Origin: an uncultured Bacteroidota bacterium
GTDB lineage: Bacteria > Bacteroidota > Bacteroidia > Chitinophagales > Chitinophagaceae
DNA: 50,776 bases
Direction of reading: 5' to 3'
Assembly (NCBI GenBank): GCA_903829015.1
Contig: CAIKOJ010000032.1
Coordinates: forward strand, 1 to 50,776
Positions 8,196-18,090 of the stretch are shown here, in pieces (position 1 is the first letter of the stretch; each line of letters begins with the position of its first letter). A model generated the notes under the pieces. That model had not been told where the DNA came from, made no database searches, and saw nothing but the letters and a program-made list of their open reading frames with translations. Position numbers and translations under genes: made by a program.

Positions 8196-11100
8196 TTACC
8201 AGATCACTATTTTTTGCCTGAATGAACCGCCTCCCATATTTACTTTTACCAAATAAGTACCGATTGCTGCGTTTCTTAATTCCAGCACTGTTTTGCCTGC
8301 TGTCTTTACAATGCGCTGCTCAACTACTTTGCCCAGTACATCAGAAACCACAATAGCTGCCTCACCACGGAGCTCAGGGATCTCTACAGTAAATGTGCCA
8401 TTAGATGGATTTGGATAAACACTGATACCAGCAACTGATGCAGGCACCGGGTCAACACCTACATTGCAAACAGAATGCAGCCTTATATGCATTATTAACG
8501 TAGCCGTACCCGAGCCGCAGGAATTTGTAACTGTATACTTGATGGTATCTATGCCGCCGGTAACACCTGTTACAAGACCTGTAGCATCTACAGTAGCATT
8601 GCCCAACGCAGATGACCAGGTACCACCGGTAACCAAATCATGCAGGCGAACAGTATCGCCCTGACAAACACTGTCGGTACCTGTGATGGTACCTGCAGAT
8701 GGCGGACCAGCAACTGTAACGTTGTATGTAGCTGCAATCGTTCCGCAAATATTTGTAACGGTATAAGAAATTGTAGCTGTGCCTACTGCTACACCTGTAA
8801 CGGTACCAGATGCCGAACCAACAGTAGCCACTGACGGAGTAGCACTAGACCAAGTACCGCCTGATGCAGCATCTGCGAGTGTGATGCCGGAACCTACACA
8901 AACTGAGGTAGACCCTGATATACTACCTGCATCCGGTGCCGGATTAATTGTAACCGCATAAGTAGCCGAAACTGGACCACATGAATTGGTAACAGTGTAG
9001 CTTATAGTTGCAGTACCAGCGGTAACACCGGTAACAACACCAGTAGACCCTACGGTAGCGTTTGCGCTGCTGCTGCTCCATACACCTCCCGGCGCACCAT
9101 CAGTCAATGTGATCGTGGATCCGGCACAAACACTTGTAGGTCCGGAAATTGTGCCGGCATTGGCCAGTGGATTAACTGTAACAGTTGTTACTGCAGCACA
9201 ACCGGTAGGCAACGTATAGGTAATTGAAACGGTACCTGCCGCCACACCGGTAACAACACCGGAGGTAGTGCCTATGATAGCCAGCGATAGGTCGCTGCTA
9301 GCCCAAGTGCCGCCGCCCGCATCGGTTAATGTAATCGTAGCGCCTACACAAACAGTAGACGGGCCGGCAATAGCCGTTGGTAAAGGATTTACTGTAACAA
9401 CTGCAGTTGCTGTACAACCATTGCCAATGGTATATGTAACAGCAGATGTACCAGCCGCTACACCGTTAACAACACCTGATACAGAACCGATTGTGGCAAC
9501 ACCGGTAACAGCACTTGTCCATGTGCCACCGCCAGTTGCATCAGAAAGTGTGGTTGAAGAACCAACACATACGGTAAGCGTACCGGTAACAGGAGATGGA
9601 GACCCATTAACCGTTACCGGGAATGTTACAAATGTAGCGCAGCCGCCAGTGCCTGTAACAGTATACGTAATATTAGCTGTACCCGGTGCAATACCAGATA
9701 ACACACCAGAAGTAGATATTGTGGCAATACCAGTAGCGCTGCTGTTCCATACCCCACCAGGCGTAGCGTCAGTGAGTGCAGTGGTTACACCTGTACATAC
9801 AGTCGACGAACCAGCAATTGGCGCCACTACAGGCAATGCATTTACTGTAACCGATGTTGTTTTTGAACAGCCCGTAGGCAAAGTATAAACTACCGAAGCA
9901 ACACCTGTAGCAACACCTGTAACTATACCTGAAGTTGAACCGATCGTTGCCGTGGTAGTAGGTGTGCAGCTCCATGTGCCGCCACCAGTGGCATCACTGA
10001 GTGTTGTTGTATTACCCACACAAACATTGGTCACACCTGTTATAGATGCAGGCAGCGGATTTACAGTAACTACGGTAGTTCTTGTGCAACCACCTGCTGC
10101 ATAAGAGATAGTAGTTGTACCCGCAGTAAGGGCATTGAATATGCCAGCGGTTGATATTGTACCTACGGCAGTATTACTACTGCTCCACGTACCACCCGTT
10201 GTGGCATCAGTTAAGGTTGATGTACTGCCCTGGCATAATGAAGTAGTACCGCCAATAACAGCCGGCAAAGGACTTACTGTAATTCCTCTCACTGCAAAAC
10301 AACCTGTTGACAATGTATAGGAGATCACTGAAGGTCCGCCGGCAACACCGGTAACCACACCGGTAGAACCTACCGAGGCATTGGCGTTGCTGCTGCTCCA
10401 TGTGCCACCAGATGTAGCATCGGTGAGTGCAATAGTAGATGCCTCACAAACAACTGAGGCACCAACAATAGCTACAGGATTAGGACTTACAGTTATCGGC
10501 ATTGTTGCAATACAGCTTGTGCCGAGTGAATAAGTTATGGTGGCTACTCCGAGCGATACGCCGGTTACCACACCTGATGCCGAACCAACTGAGGCAATAG
10601 ATGGAGTGCTACTTGACCACGCGCCACCGCCCGGGTCAGATAGTGTTGTTGTGAATCCGAGACAAACACGGTTTGAACCGGAGATAGGGGCAGGGGCTGA
10701 AATAACTGTGACAGTCAGAGTGGCTGTACAGCCTGTTGGTAAGCTATAAGAAATTGTTGTGTTACCCGGTGCCAGAGCACTGAATACACCACCCGTAGAA
10801 ATCGTGCCAACAGCGGTGTTGCTGCTACTCCACGTTCCACCTGAAGTGGCATTTGATAATGTTGTAGAAGAACCAGCACAAAGCGAGCTAAGCCCGGTGA
10901 TAGGAGAAAGTGGGTTTACGGTAAGTGTTGTTGTAACAAAGCAGCCACCGGCTACAGTGTAGGTAATATTAACTGAGCCAGCGCCTACCCCGGTTACTAC
11001 GCCGGTAGAAGAGCCTACTGTAGCACGAGCCGTATTACTGCTGGTCCATGTACCGCCGCTTACACCATCTGTAAGGGTAGTTGTTAAGCCTACGCAAACA

Positions 11101-14100
11101 GACGACGCACCAGATATAGCAGTTGGTGCAGCGTTTACGCTTACGTTTTTGGTAACAAGGCAACCAGTGCCCAATGCATAAGTAATAGTGGCAACACCCG
11201 CAGCAACACCTGTAACTGTACCTGTTGTACCGGACGATACAACGGTAGCTGTACCTGTAGCACCACTGCTCCAGGTACCACCAGCTGTAGCATCGGTAAG
11301 GTTAATGCTCGCGCCCTCACACACAGCAGACAAACCAGCGATAGCGGCAGGAAGCGGATTAACTGAAACTGTTACCGATGATTTTGCCAAACAACCTGTA
11401 GGCAAAGTAACAGTAACGGTATAAGTAGTAGTTGTGACCGGCGTAGCAACAGGGCTCGCACATGTAGAGCAGGACAAGCCAGTGCCCGGTGTCCAAGAGT
11501 ATGTTCCTCCGCCAGATGCACCCAAAGTGGTTGAGCCACCCGTACAAATAGCAACACTTGAGCCTGCACTTGCAGCAGGGAGCGGATTAACTGTAATTGG
11601 TTTGGTATTGAAACAACCCGTTGAAGGTAATGTATAGGTGATAACAGGGATACCTGCCGAAACACCCGTAACCACACCACCTGCGTTGATTGATCCGATA
11701 GCAGGAGCGCTGCTGCTCCATGTACCGCCGGTTGTAACATCAGTTTGAGTAATGGTTGAATTTACACAAACCTGTGAAGGGCCGGAGATGGCCGCAGGAA
11801 TAGCGTTTATAGTTTGCTGCCTAACAGTTTTACAGCCGGTAGAGAGTGCGTAGGTGATATTAGTAACCCCTGCTGCAATACCTGTAACAGATCCAAGTGA
11901 ATTGATCGTACCTGCTGCGGGCGTACCACTTGTCCAGGTGCCACCAGAAGGTGTAGATGCTAATGTAGTTGATGCGCCTACACATACGGTTGCACTACCG
12001 GTAATACTTGTTGGGTTAGGATTGATTGTAACCGGGAATGAAACAGAATTCGTACATCCGGGGCCCGTGGTTATTGTGTAAATGATAGTATCAGTGCCGG
12101 CGGCAACCCCGGTCATTGTTCCTGAGGTTGAACCAATGGTTGCAATGGATGTATTTGTACTGCTCCATCGTCCGCCGGTAGTAGCGTTTGACAATGTGGT
12201 GTTAGTACCTACACAAATTGAAGATGCACCTGTAACGGTACCCGCAGACGGCAATGTATTTACAGATACTGTTGCTGTAGCAGCACATCCCGATGAAGCC
12301 AGGGTATAGCTGATCAGGCTGGTGCCTATGGTCAGCGCATTCACAAAGCCAGATGCGGAACCGATGGTAGCAACTGAAGTAGTGGTGCTGGACCATGTCC
12401 CACCGGTTGTGGTATTACTGAGTGTTGAAGTGCTGCCAATACATAAATTAAGACTACCGGTTATTGCTGCCGGCGACGTATTCACAGTGATCTGCTTTGT
12501 AGCCTGACAACCTGTGCTTAGTGCGTAGTTGATAGTAATTGTGCCTGCGCTTACACCGGTAACGTTACCTACTACATCAACCGAACCAATACTGGAAAGA
12601 CTGCTGGTCCAGGTACCACCTGCGGGCGTGCTGGACTCCGCAACCACTGCGCCTACACACACTGTTGATGGGCCTGTAATAGCTGTTGGTAAGGGATCGA
12701 CAGCAACGGCTTGTGTTATGAAACAACCGGTACCTGTGAGCGTATAAGAAATAGTTGCAGTGCCTACTGCCACACCGTTGACGTTGCCTGTAAGGGAGCC
12801 AACGGACGCAATAGATGAGTTACTGCTGGACCAGACGCCACCAGAGGTGGATTCAGATAAAGTTGTGGAGGCTCCCACGCAAACGTTTGTAGGGCCGGTG
12901 ATTGCAGCAGGCAACGGATTGACCGTTACTACAATGGATGCAGCACAACCTGTAGCTAATGTATAATTTACAGTTGCAGTACCGGCAGATACGCCAGTAA
13001 CAGTAACCGTGGTGCCCGAGGCGGCCAGCGATACCGATCCGGTGCCGGCGACTGTACTCCATGTTCCTCCGGCTGACGCATCGGTAAGAATGGTAGTAGT
13101 ACCCTGGCACATTGTTGGTGTACCAGATATGCTTGCTGCCGCCGCATTAACAGTTACTATTCTGGTGCCAAAACTGGTACAACCGGAACTTGTTATTCCG
13201 TACGATATAGATACAAGCCCAACTGATGTGCCGCTTACAATACCCGTAGTGGCGCCAATTGTTGCAAAACCACCGGCAGTATTTGCCACCCAGGTACCAC
13301 CCGAAGGTGAGCCCGTGAGTGTGCCCGGAGTACCAATACAGAAAGAAGACGGACCTGAGATAATGCCAGGTGTGGGTGTAGCATTAACTGTAACAGTAGC
13401 TGCTACAGAACAACCCGTGGTACTTGCTGTATAACTTACCTGGGCGGTACCGGCAGTAACACCCGTAACTGTAACTGTTGAACCTGAAGGAGAAAGAGTT
13501 ACTGAACCTGTGCCTGCTGTAGTGCTCCACGTACCGCCGGTAGTAGCATCGCTGAGTGCGGTAGTGCTGCCTGTGCAAACTGTGAATGTACCTGTAATGG
13601 GTGACGGTGCTGCAATAACTGTAACAGTAGTTGAAGCTGTGCCGGAGCTACCAGCATTATAATTGATGGTTGCTGTACCTGCAGCCACACCGGTAACTGT
13701 AACTGTGGTGCCTGAAGCAGCCAGCGATACCGATCCGGTACCGGCGGTGGTGCTCCATGTTCCACCAGAAGTAAGATCTGATAATATAGTAGTGCCGCCA
13801 AGACAAACAGAAGTTGTACCGGTTATTGGCGCAACCTGCTCAAAAATGGTTACTGGGGATGCAGCATTATATAAATCACCACCACTGCCGCCATCATGGT
13901 TTACAGCATTCAGAATACCGTATAATACTACGTTTCCGGTACCTGCAACAGGTGCCGTCCAGTTAATAGAATCTACATAAACAGTTCCTGAACCTCCGCC
14001 AGCTCCTGAATTTATAGCGCCGTCACCGAAGGTCGAACTAAAGTGTTCAAATACCTGTATTCCACTCCCAGAGCCGGCAGTGAAAACATGCGTATTGGTA

Positions 14101-14459
14101 GAAGGTGGTGTTCCCAGTGTTCCTACCCCAACCGCACTTGACGAGCCTGCACCGGAGGCTTTTACAATACATGCCTGAAATCCGAAATAGGGCAATGTGG
14201 AACTACTCCCATTTGTTCCGGTAATTTTCAGCTTATACGTTGCGCCGGGCACGTAGGTCGTTACCGGTGTTGTTCCATTAAGTAGCTGTACACTTACGGA
14301 AATGCTTGTAGATGAAGAATGGCAACTGCATCCGCCACTGCCAACTGCGCCATTGACAAGAGGTGCGCCAGAAGTTGCTCCATACCCATACTTATTACTT
14401 GAAAAACAGACATACAGTAACAGTCCAAGCAAAGGAATCAGAATAATGTTTTTTTTCAT
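8196..14459 (-). CDS. giant secreted protein with 24 Ig-like repeats and T9SS type A sorting domain
   Basis: This 2087-residue surface protein has three parts. After a short hydrophobic N-terminus, residues ~25-210 resemble the choice-of-anchor V/Reeler-like domain seen in Bacteroidota, with a Cys-Ser-Cys-His (residues 44-47) where such domains usually have CXXCH. Residues ~210-2000 hold 24 tandem units of ~72-78 residues. A typical unit reads ITGxxxVCVGxxTTL, then GGTWSSS, a TGVVTGV turn, GTATITYT and a final TGC; 23 are BIG2-like. The eleventh differs (GGGTYSWTPG with a Cys-rich turn) and looks like a SprB/PKD-type unit. The end, from ISVYPNPSNGTFTVEIPE, is a type A sorting domain. Most units keep two cysteines at similar places, suggesting one disulphide each. 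It is likely an adhesin or stalk-like surface filament; the ligand is unknown. Confidence 0.88.
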   Translation of the reverse strand: MKKNIILIPLLGLLLYVCFSSNKYGYGATSGAPLVNGAVGSGGCSCHSSSTSISVSVQLLNGTTPVTTYVPGATYKLKITGTNGSSSTLPYFGFQACIVKASGAGSSSAVGVGTLGTPPSTNTHVFTAGSGSGIQVFEHFSSTFGDGAINSGAGGGSGTVYVDSINWTAPVAGTGNVVLYGILNAVNHDGGSGGDLYNAASPVTIFEQVAPITGTTSVCLGGTTILSDLTSGGTWSTTAGTGSVSLAASGTTVTVTGVAAGTATINYNAGSSGTASTTVTVIAAPSPITGTFTVCTGSTTALSDATTGGTWSTTAGTGSVTLSPSGSTVTVTGVTAGTAQVSYTASTTGCSVAATVTVNATPTPGIISGPSSFCIGTPGTLTGSPSGGTWVANTAGGFATIGATTGIVSGTSVGLVSISYGITSSGCTSFGTRIVTVNAAAASISGTPTMCQGTTTILTDASAGGTWSTVAGTGSVSLAASGTTVTVTGVSAGTATVNYTLATGCAASIVVTVNPLPAAITGPTNVCVGASTTLSESTSGGVWSSSNSSIASVGSLTGNVNGVAVGTATISYTLTGTGCFITQAVAVDPLPTAITGPSTVCVGAVVAESSTPAGGTWTSSLSSIGSVDVVGNVTGVSAGTITINYALSTGCQATKQITVNTSPAAITGSLNLCIGSTSTLSNTTTGGTWSSTTTSVATIGSASGFVNALTIGTSLISYTLASSGCAATATVSVNTLPSAGTVTGASSICVGTNTTLSNATTGGRWSSTNTSIATIGSTSGTMTGVAAGTDTIIYTITTGPGCTNSVSFPVTINPNPTSITGSATVCVGASTTLASTPSGGTWTSGTPAAGTINSLGSVTGIAAGVTNITYALSTGCKTVRQQTINAIPAAISGPSQVCVNSTITQTDVTTGGTWSSSAPAIGSINAGGVVTGVSAGIPVITYTLPSTGCFNTKPITVNPLPAASAGSSVAICTGGSTTLGASGGGTYSWTPGTGLSCSTCASPVATPVTTTTYTVTVTLPTGCLAKSSVTVSVNPLPAAIAGLSAVCEGASINLTDATAGGTWSSGATGTATVVSSGTTGTVTGVAAGVATITYALGTGCLVTKNVSVNAAPTAISGASSVCVGLTTTLTDGVSGGTWTSSNTARATVGSSTGVVTGVGAGSVNITYTVAGGCFVTTTLTVNPLSPITGLSSLCAGSSTTLSNATSGGTWSSSNTAVGTISTGGVFSALAPGNTTISYSLPTGCTATLTVTVISAPAPISGSNRVCLGFTTTLSDPGGGAWSSSTPSIASVGSASGVVTGVSLGVATITYSLGTSCIATMPITVSPNPVAIVGASVVCEASTIALTDATSGGTWSSSNANASVGSTGVVTGVAGGPSVISYTLSTGCFAVRGITVSPLPAVIGGTTSLCQGSTSTLTDATTGGTWSSSNTAVGTISTAGIFNALTAGTTTISYAAGGCTRTTVVTVNPLPASITGVTNVCVGNTTTLSDATGGGTWSCTPTTTATIGSTSGIVTGVATGVASVVYTLPTGCSKTTSVTVNALPVVAPIAGSSTVCTGVTTALTDATPGGVWNSSATGIATISTSGVLSGIAPGTANITYTVTGTGGCATFVTFPVTVNGSPSPVTGTLTVCVGSSTTLSDATGGGTWTSAVTGVATIGSVSGVVNGVAAGTSAVTYTIGNGCTATAVVTVNPLPTAIAGPSTVCVGATITLTDAGGGTWASSDLSLAIIGTTSGVVTGVAAGTVSITYTLPTGCAAVTTVTVNPLANAGTISGPTSVCAGSTITLTDGAPGGVWSSSSANATVGSTGVVTGVTAGTATISYTVTNSCGPVSATYAVTINPAPDAGSISGSTSVCVGSGITLADAASGGTWSSATPSVATVGSASGTVTGVAVGTATISYTVTNICGTIAATYNVTVAGPPSAGTITGTDSVCQGDTVRLHDLVTGGTWSSALGNATVDATGLVTGVTGGIDTIKYTVTNSCGSGTATLIMHIRLHSVCNVGVDPVPASVAGISVYPNPSNGTFTVEIPELRGEAAIVVSDVLGKVVEQRIVKTAGKTVLELRNAAIGTYLVKVNMGGGSFRQKIVIW

Positions 14460-14599
14460 GCGAAGTATTTTAAAATGTGTAGTATTCCAATTTCGTGTAT
14501 ATACATTGAATCTGTAAAAGCAATAGAAGTCATACTAATCGCTAATGACCAGTATGAGAAAAAAATAGGGAGTGTACCTTGTAGGCGTTTAAATTTGAT

Positions 14600-14607
14600 C
14601 AAAGTTA
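14600..14607 (-). promoter_or_regulatory. -7 element for the giant Ig-repeat gene
   Basis: TAACTTTG on the minus strand matches TANNTTTG exactly. It would give an unusually long leader of about 130 bases before the start at 14459; no -33 element was found at 19 bases. Confidence 0.4.
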
Positions 14608-14730
14608 GTATGAAACAAAAATAATTTTCGCTTTAATATTCCCAATCCGATATAAATGTATGTATATACTTTCATTTTTGCAATACCATGAGGCTAATTA
14701 TATTAAAAAAACGATGCCATTAACGGCACA

Positions 14731-14762
14731 CAAAAAAAAGGGCAGGGAAACCCGCCCTTTTC
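14731..14762 (-). terminator. terminator after T9SS paralogue A
   Basis: On the minus strand AAAAGGGCGGG pairs with CCCTGCCCTTTT (one bulged base, three-base loop) and runs into eight T residues. A near copy is found after paralogue C at 18039-18069. Confidence 0.9.
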
Positions 14763-14783
14763 AAAAAATTATTGTTGCAACAA

Positions 14784-16313
14784 TTAGTGTGCAATAACAA
14801 CACGCCCTGAAGACTTACCGTCTTTTGCATCGATAGTGTAGATGTACACACCATCAGCAAGGTTTGCAGTGTTGAAAGAAGCATTACCGGTAGCAACTAC
14901 CTGAGACGCAACCTGCTGTCCGAAAGCATTGGTTAGTGTAACTGTGGCTCCTGCATTTGCTGAAGAGAATGAAATATTGAGTAGGTTATTGGCAGGATTT
15001 GGGGTAACTACAACGTTAGAAATGGGGGGTATTTTTTCAACACCACCTGGTATCCAACAACCAAAGACATAAGAACAAGTATTACACTTTCCATGGTACC
15101 CAAATCGCGGATACTGCGCAATAGATGGCGTAGGAGCTGATGTAGTACCATTAAAGACGTTCCACTGCGGTGTGTACTTATTGCCGGGAGCGCCCCATGC
15201 ACCTGAGGCAAACAGGAAGTAACCACATGACTGATTGGTGTTTTCGCAAAAAGGCCATGTTACATCGGTTAGTGCTGTAGGAGCAACAGGAGTAGCAGCG
15301 AAAGCAACCTGCATTGCATAGTTATTAAATTTGTACCCGGTGATTGAAGTACCATCTGAATAACGAATAGTATCGGAACCATGATAACTGGTGTCACCGC
15401 TTTTGAAAGTAGCGGTCATAGCCATGATGTTGTTTGCCGGAACCGGTACGCTGATAACCGGATCTGTGGAGCGGCGCGGATAGAAGCAAACATCTGCATT
15501 AGAGTTAGAAGTTGAATCTGAACTAGTCAATGGGAACTTGTAAACATAAGCGGTTAAAGCAGCACCGGTGCTGTGCGCACCTCTGTTGTTGGTTATATCG
15601 TGGTACAACTCTTTGTAATTAATAGACAATACACCATACCCTGCAGGAGGAGAAGAGATCGTTGCCCCCGGCAAATCAAGTGTAGTACCGGTTCTTGGAG
15701 AGACCACAAAAGAAAGGATCAGTGTGTCTACTACAGCAGTTTTAGCGGGTGTAGCATAGTTACGTGTGTACCAGCCGGCAACATGAACCGAGTCAATGGA
15801 ATAGGCATCAGCATACGTGATGGCCATTTCACCACAGAAATCATATACTGCACCAGCGCCTGCGGTATTCCAACCATAGTTAGGAAGAGCACTACTTGAA
15901 TAAGTAGGATCAAAACCCATAGCCATACTTAAGTTCTCTGAACGCTTGTAATTACTTGTGCCACCGGTATAACCGAACCATGCAGTGGTATCGTTCCACA
16001 TCGAGTAACCATAGTAGTAGGTGCCTTTAGACATATAAGCCTGATAAGGTGCCAGCATATCGTCCGCGAAGTTGTACCATCTGCCTAATGTTATTGTTGT
16101 TTTTGCGCCGCTATGAGGAGTGAGCGGCACGGTGGCCGAGTAGTTGTTTACTACAGGTGCAATGATTGGCGCAGGTGCGTACGGACCAGCAACCATAGGT
16201 GCAGGCGCCTCGGTAGATGGATTGTGATTTTGGGCACCAGCTTTCATTGGTCTTTGGGCAAGAGCCAAACAGGTAACCAGACATGTACAAAGAAGTAAAA
16301 ATGATCTTTTCAT
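14784..16313 (-). CDS. T9SS type A cargo, tandem paralogue A (unrecognised family)
   Basis: I do not recognise the body of this 509-residue protein. It has a signal peptide (MKRSFLLLCTCLVTCLALAQ), then a Pro/Ala/Asn-rich linker to residue ~70. The conserved body follows, with RWYNFADDMLAPYQAYMSKG, GYSMWNDTTAW, MAMGFDPTYSS, YPRRSTDP, ALTDVTWPF and CGYFLFASGAWGAP. After it come CNTC and a type A sorting domain beginning VVTPNPANNLLNISF. Two paralogues follow upstream (16335-17852 and 18091-19614). Only 21 bases separate this gene from paralogue B, so the two probably share a transcript ending at 14731-14762. It should be a secreted or surface protein. The aromatic, Asn/Asp-rich body could bind carbohydrate or protein, but nothing seen decides this. 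Confidence 0.82.
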   Translation of the reverse strand: MKRSFLLLCTCLVTCLALAQRPMKAGAQNHNPSTEAPAPMVAGPYAPAPIIAPVVNNYSATVPLTPHSGAKTTITLGRWYNFADDMLAPYQAYMSKGTYYYGYSMWNDTTAWFGYTGGTSNYKRSENLSMAMGFDPTYSSSALPNYGWNTAGAGAVYDFCGEMAITYADAYSIDSVHVAGWYTRNYATPAKTAVVDTLILSFVVSPRTGTTLDLPGATISSPPAGYGVLSINYKELYHDITNNRGAHSTGAALTAYVYKFPLTSSDSTSNSNADVCFYPRRSTDPVISVPVPANNIMAMTATFKSGDTSYHGSDTIRYSDGTSITGYKFNNYAMQVAFAATPVAPTALTDVTWPFCENTNQSCGYFLFASGAWGAPGNKYTPQWNVFNGTTSAPTPSIAQYPRFGYHGKCNTCSYVFGCWIPGGVEKIPPISNVVVTPNPANNLLNISFSSANAGATVTLTNAFGQQVASQVVATGNASFNTANLADGVYIYTIDAKDGKSSGRVVIAH

Positions 16314-16334
16314 AAGGACTGTTTGGGGGATCAG

Positions 16335-17852
16335 CTAATGTGCAATAACAACACGCCCTGAAGACTTACCGTCTTTTGCATCGATTGTGTAGATGTACAC
16401 ACCGTCAGCAAGGTTAGCAGTGTTGAAAGAAGCATTACCGGTAGCAACTACCTGAGACGCAACCTGCTGGCCAATAGAATTAGTCAGAGTAACAGTAGCA
16501 CCAGTGTTAGCTGAATTAAAAGAAATATTCACAACGTTGTTAGCTGGGTTTGGCGCAACTACCACATTGGAAATAGCGCGTGCTTTTTCGGTACCAAGAG
16601 TGATAGGCAGGAAATCGACTATCGAACAAGTATTGCAAATTACATGGTAGCCAAAGCGCGGATATTGCGCAATAGAAGGCGTAGGGGCGGTTGTAGTACC
16701 ATTGAAGATGTTCCATTGAGGCGTATAATTACTACCGGGTGCACCCCACGCACCGGAGGCAAACAGGAAGTAACCACATGACTGATTACCGTTGTCGCAG
16801 AAGGGCCAGGTTACATCGGTAAGCGCTGTTGGTGCCGTTGGTGTTGTGGCAAAAGCAACGTCGATAGCATAGTGGTTGAATTTATAACCCGTAATAGAAG
16901 TACCATTTGAATAGCGAACAGTATCGCCACCTGGGAGGAATGTGTTATCACCGCTCTTGAAAGTAGCTGTCATAGCCATGATGTGATTGGCCGGAACCGG
17001 AACCCCGATAGAAGGATCAGCTGTTCGGCGAGGATATTTGCATAAAGCAACATCAGTATTCGTATTAGTGTCAGCGTTGGTCAACAAGTATTTGTAGACA
17101 TAAGAAGCAAGCGTACCGCCCCCGTTGTGAGCCCCACGGTTGTTCGCAATATCGTGATACAAATCTCTGTAAGATACAGGAGTAACACTATATGAAGACG
17201 GTGGAGAAGTAATAGACATTGCGGGCAAATCAATAGCAGTACCTGTTCTTGGCGAAACTACAAAGGAGAGTATCAGCGTGTCTACTACAGCACTCTTAGC
17301 GGGCGTAGCATGGTTACGTGTGTACACAGCCGGAACAAAAGCAGTATCGATGGTATAGGCATCGGCTGCAGTGATGCCCATGGCGCCGGAGAAACTATAT
17401 ACAACCCCAGTGCCGAAAGTATTCCAGCCATAGCCGGGAAGAACGGTGCTGGAATAAGTAGGGTCAAAACCCATTGCCATGCTTAAGTTTTCGGAACGGG
17501 TGTAATTGCTGGTGCTACCTGTACGACCAATCCATGCCGTGGTATCATTCCACATGGAGTAACCATAGTGGTAAGTGCCTTTGGACATATACGCCTGGTA
17601 AGGAGCCAGCATATCGTCGGCGAAGTTGTACCACCTATATAAATGTATCGTGGTTTTTGCGCCACTATGCGGTGAGGTAGCCGATTGGTTGTTTACAGCC
17701 GGAGCCGTTAACGGGGCCGACGCATTTAGATCAGCAACTGCCGGTGCGTGTGCCGATCCAATGCGTTTATTCGCACTAGTATTCGCAGCCTGCTGCGCAT
17801 GAGCCAAATATGAAAACAAACAAGTACAAAGAATTAAAAATGATCTGTTCAT
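16335..17852 (-). CDS. T9SS type A cargo, tandem paralogue B
   Basis: This 505-residue paralogue of the genes on both sides keeps the same layout. It has a signal peptide (MNRSFLILCTCLFSYLAHAQ), a low-complexity linker, the conserved body (RWYNFADDMLAPYQAYMSKG and CGYFLFASGAWGAP) and the type A sorting domain. The start at 17852 was chosen over an in-frame ATG 20 codons upstream because it places the signal peptide at the N-terminus. It is the first gene of a probable two-gene transcript with paralogue A, and has no terminator of its own. Its last ~130 bases are almost identical to paralogue A, whereas the stretch just before matches paralogue C, so the gene is a mosaic. Confidence 0.82.
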   Translation of the reverse strand: MNRSFLILCTCLFSYLAHAQQAANTSANKRIGSAHAPAVADLNASAPLTAPAVNNQSATSPHSGAKTTIHLYRWYNFADDMLAPYQAYMSKGTYHYGYSMWNDTTAWIGRTGSTSNYTRSENLSMAMGFDPTYSSTVLPGYGWNTFGTGVVYSFSGAMGITAADAYTIDTAFVPAVYTRNHATPAKSAVVDTLILSFVVSPRTGTAIDLPAMSITSPPSSYSVTPVSYRDLYHDIANNRGAHNGGGTLASYVYKYLLTNADTNTNTDVALCKYPRRTADPSIGVPVPANHIMAMTATFKSGDNTFLPGGDTVRYSNGTSITGYKFNHYAIDVAFATTPTAPTALTDVTWPFCDNGNQSCGYFLFASGAWGAPGSNYTPQWNIFNGTTTAPTPSIAQYPRFGYHVICNTCSIVDFLPITLGTEKARAISNVVVAPNPANNVVNISFNSANTGATVTLTNSIGQQVASQVVATGNASFNTANLADGVYIYTIDAKDGKSSGRVVIAH

Positions 17853-17960
17853 AAGGACTTTTATTTTTGAAATTGTGATTGATCTTGTGCAGCAGGTATA
17901 GATAGTGTTCACTTGCCCGATATGAGCCGGTTTCTATTTCCATAACAATTGCCCGCCATA

Positions 17961-17991
17961 TAAAGGTATGGAGATATTTTGGATTTATCAA
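17961..17991 (-). promoter_or_regulatory. probable promoter of the B-A gene pair
   Basis: On the minus strand TTG (17989-17991) lies 20 bases before TACCTTTA (17961-17968), one base off the TANNTTTG consensus. The leader to the start at 17852 would be about 100 bases. Confidence 0.4.
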
Positions 17992-18038
17992 TACCAAATC
18001 ACTTTTTATTTTCATGCAATAGTACCCATTACAGGGCA

Positions 18039-18069
18039 TAAAAAAAGGGCAGGAAAACCTGCCCTTTTT
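18039..18069 (-). terminator. terminator after T9SS paralogue C
   Basis: A perfect 12-bp stem (18042-18053 with 18058-18069) with a four-base loop is followed on the minus strand by T residues. It isolates gene C from the B-A pair and is nearly identical to the terminator at 14731-14762. Confidence 0.92.
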
Positions 18070-18090
18070 CAAAAATTATTGTTGTAACAA

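Larger units (their letters stand above)
14460..14783 (-). other. intergenic region upstream of the giant Ig-repeat gene
   Basis: This stretch has no gene. It holds the -7 candidate for the giant gene (14600-14607), an AT-rich stretch, the terminator of the T9SS paralogue operon (14731-14762) and a 14-base perfect palindrome at 14771-14784. No tRNA or riboswitch fold was recognised. Confidence 0.6.

Noticed and set aside
9268..9888. Plus-strand open frame (206 codons) and many similar ones opposite the giant Ig-repeat gene
   Set aside because: They repeat with the ~75-residue period of the real gene and are antisense by-products of its Thr/Gly/Ser/Val codons.
8196..14459. The repeat array read as a CRISPR or satellite-like DNA repeat
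   Set aside because: The units are protein-level Ig-like repeats with diverged DNA, with no constant repeat and spacer pattern.
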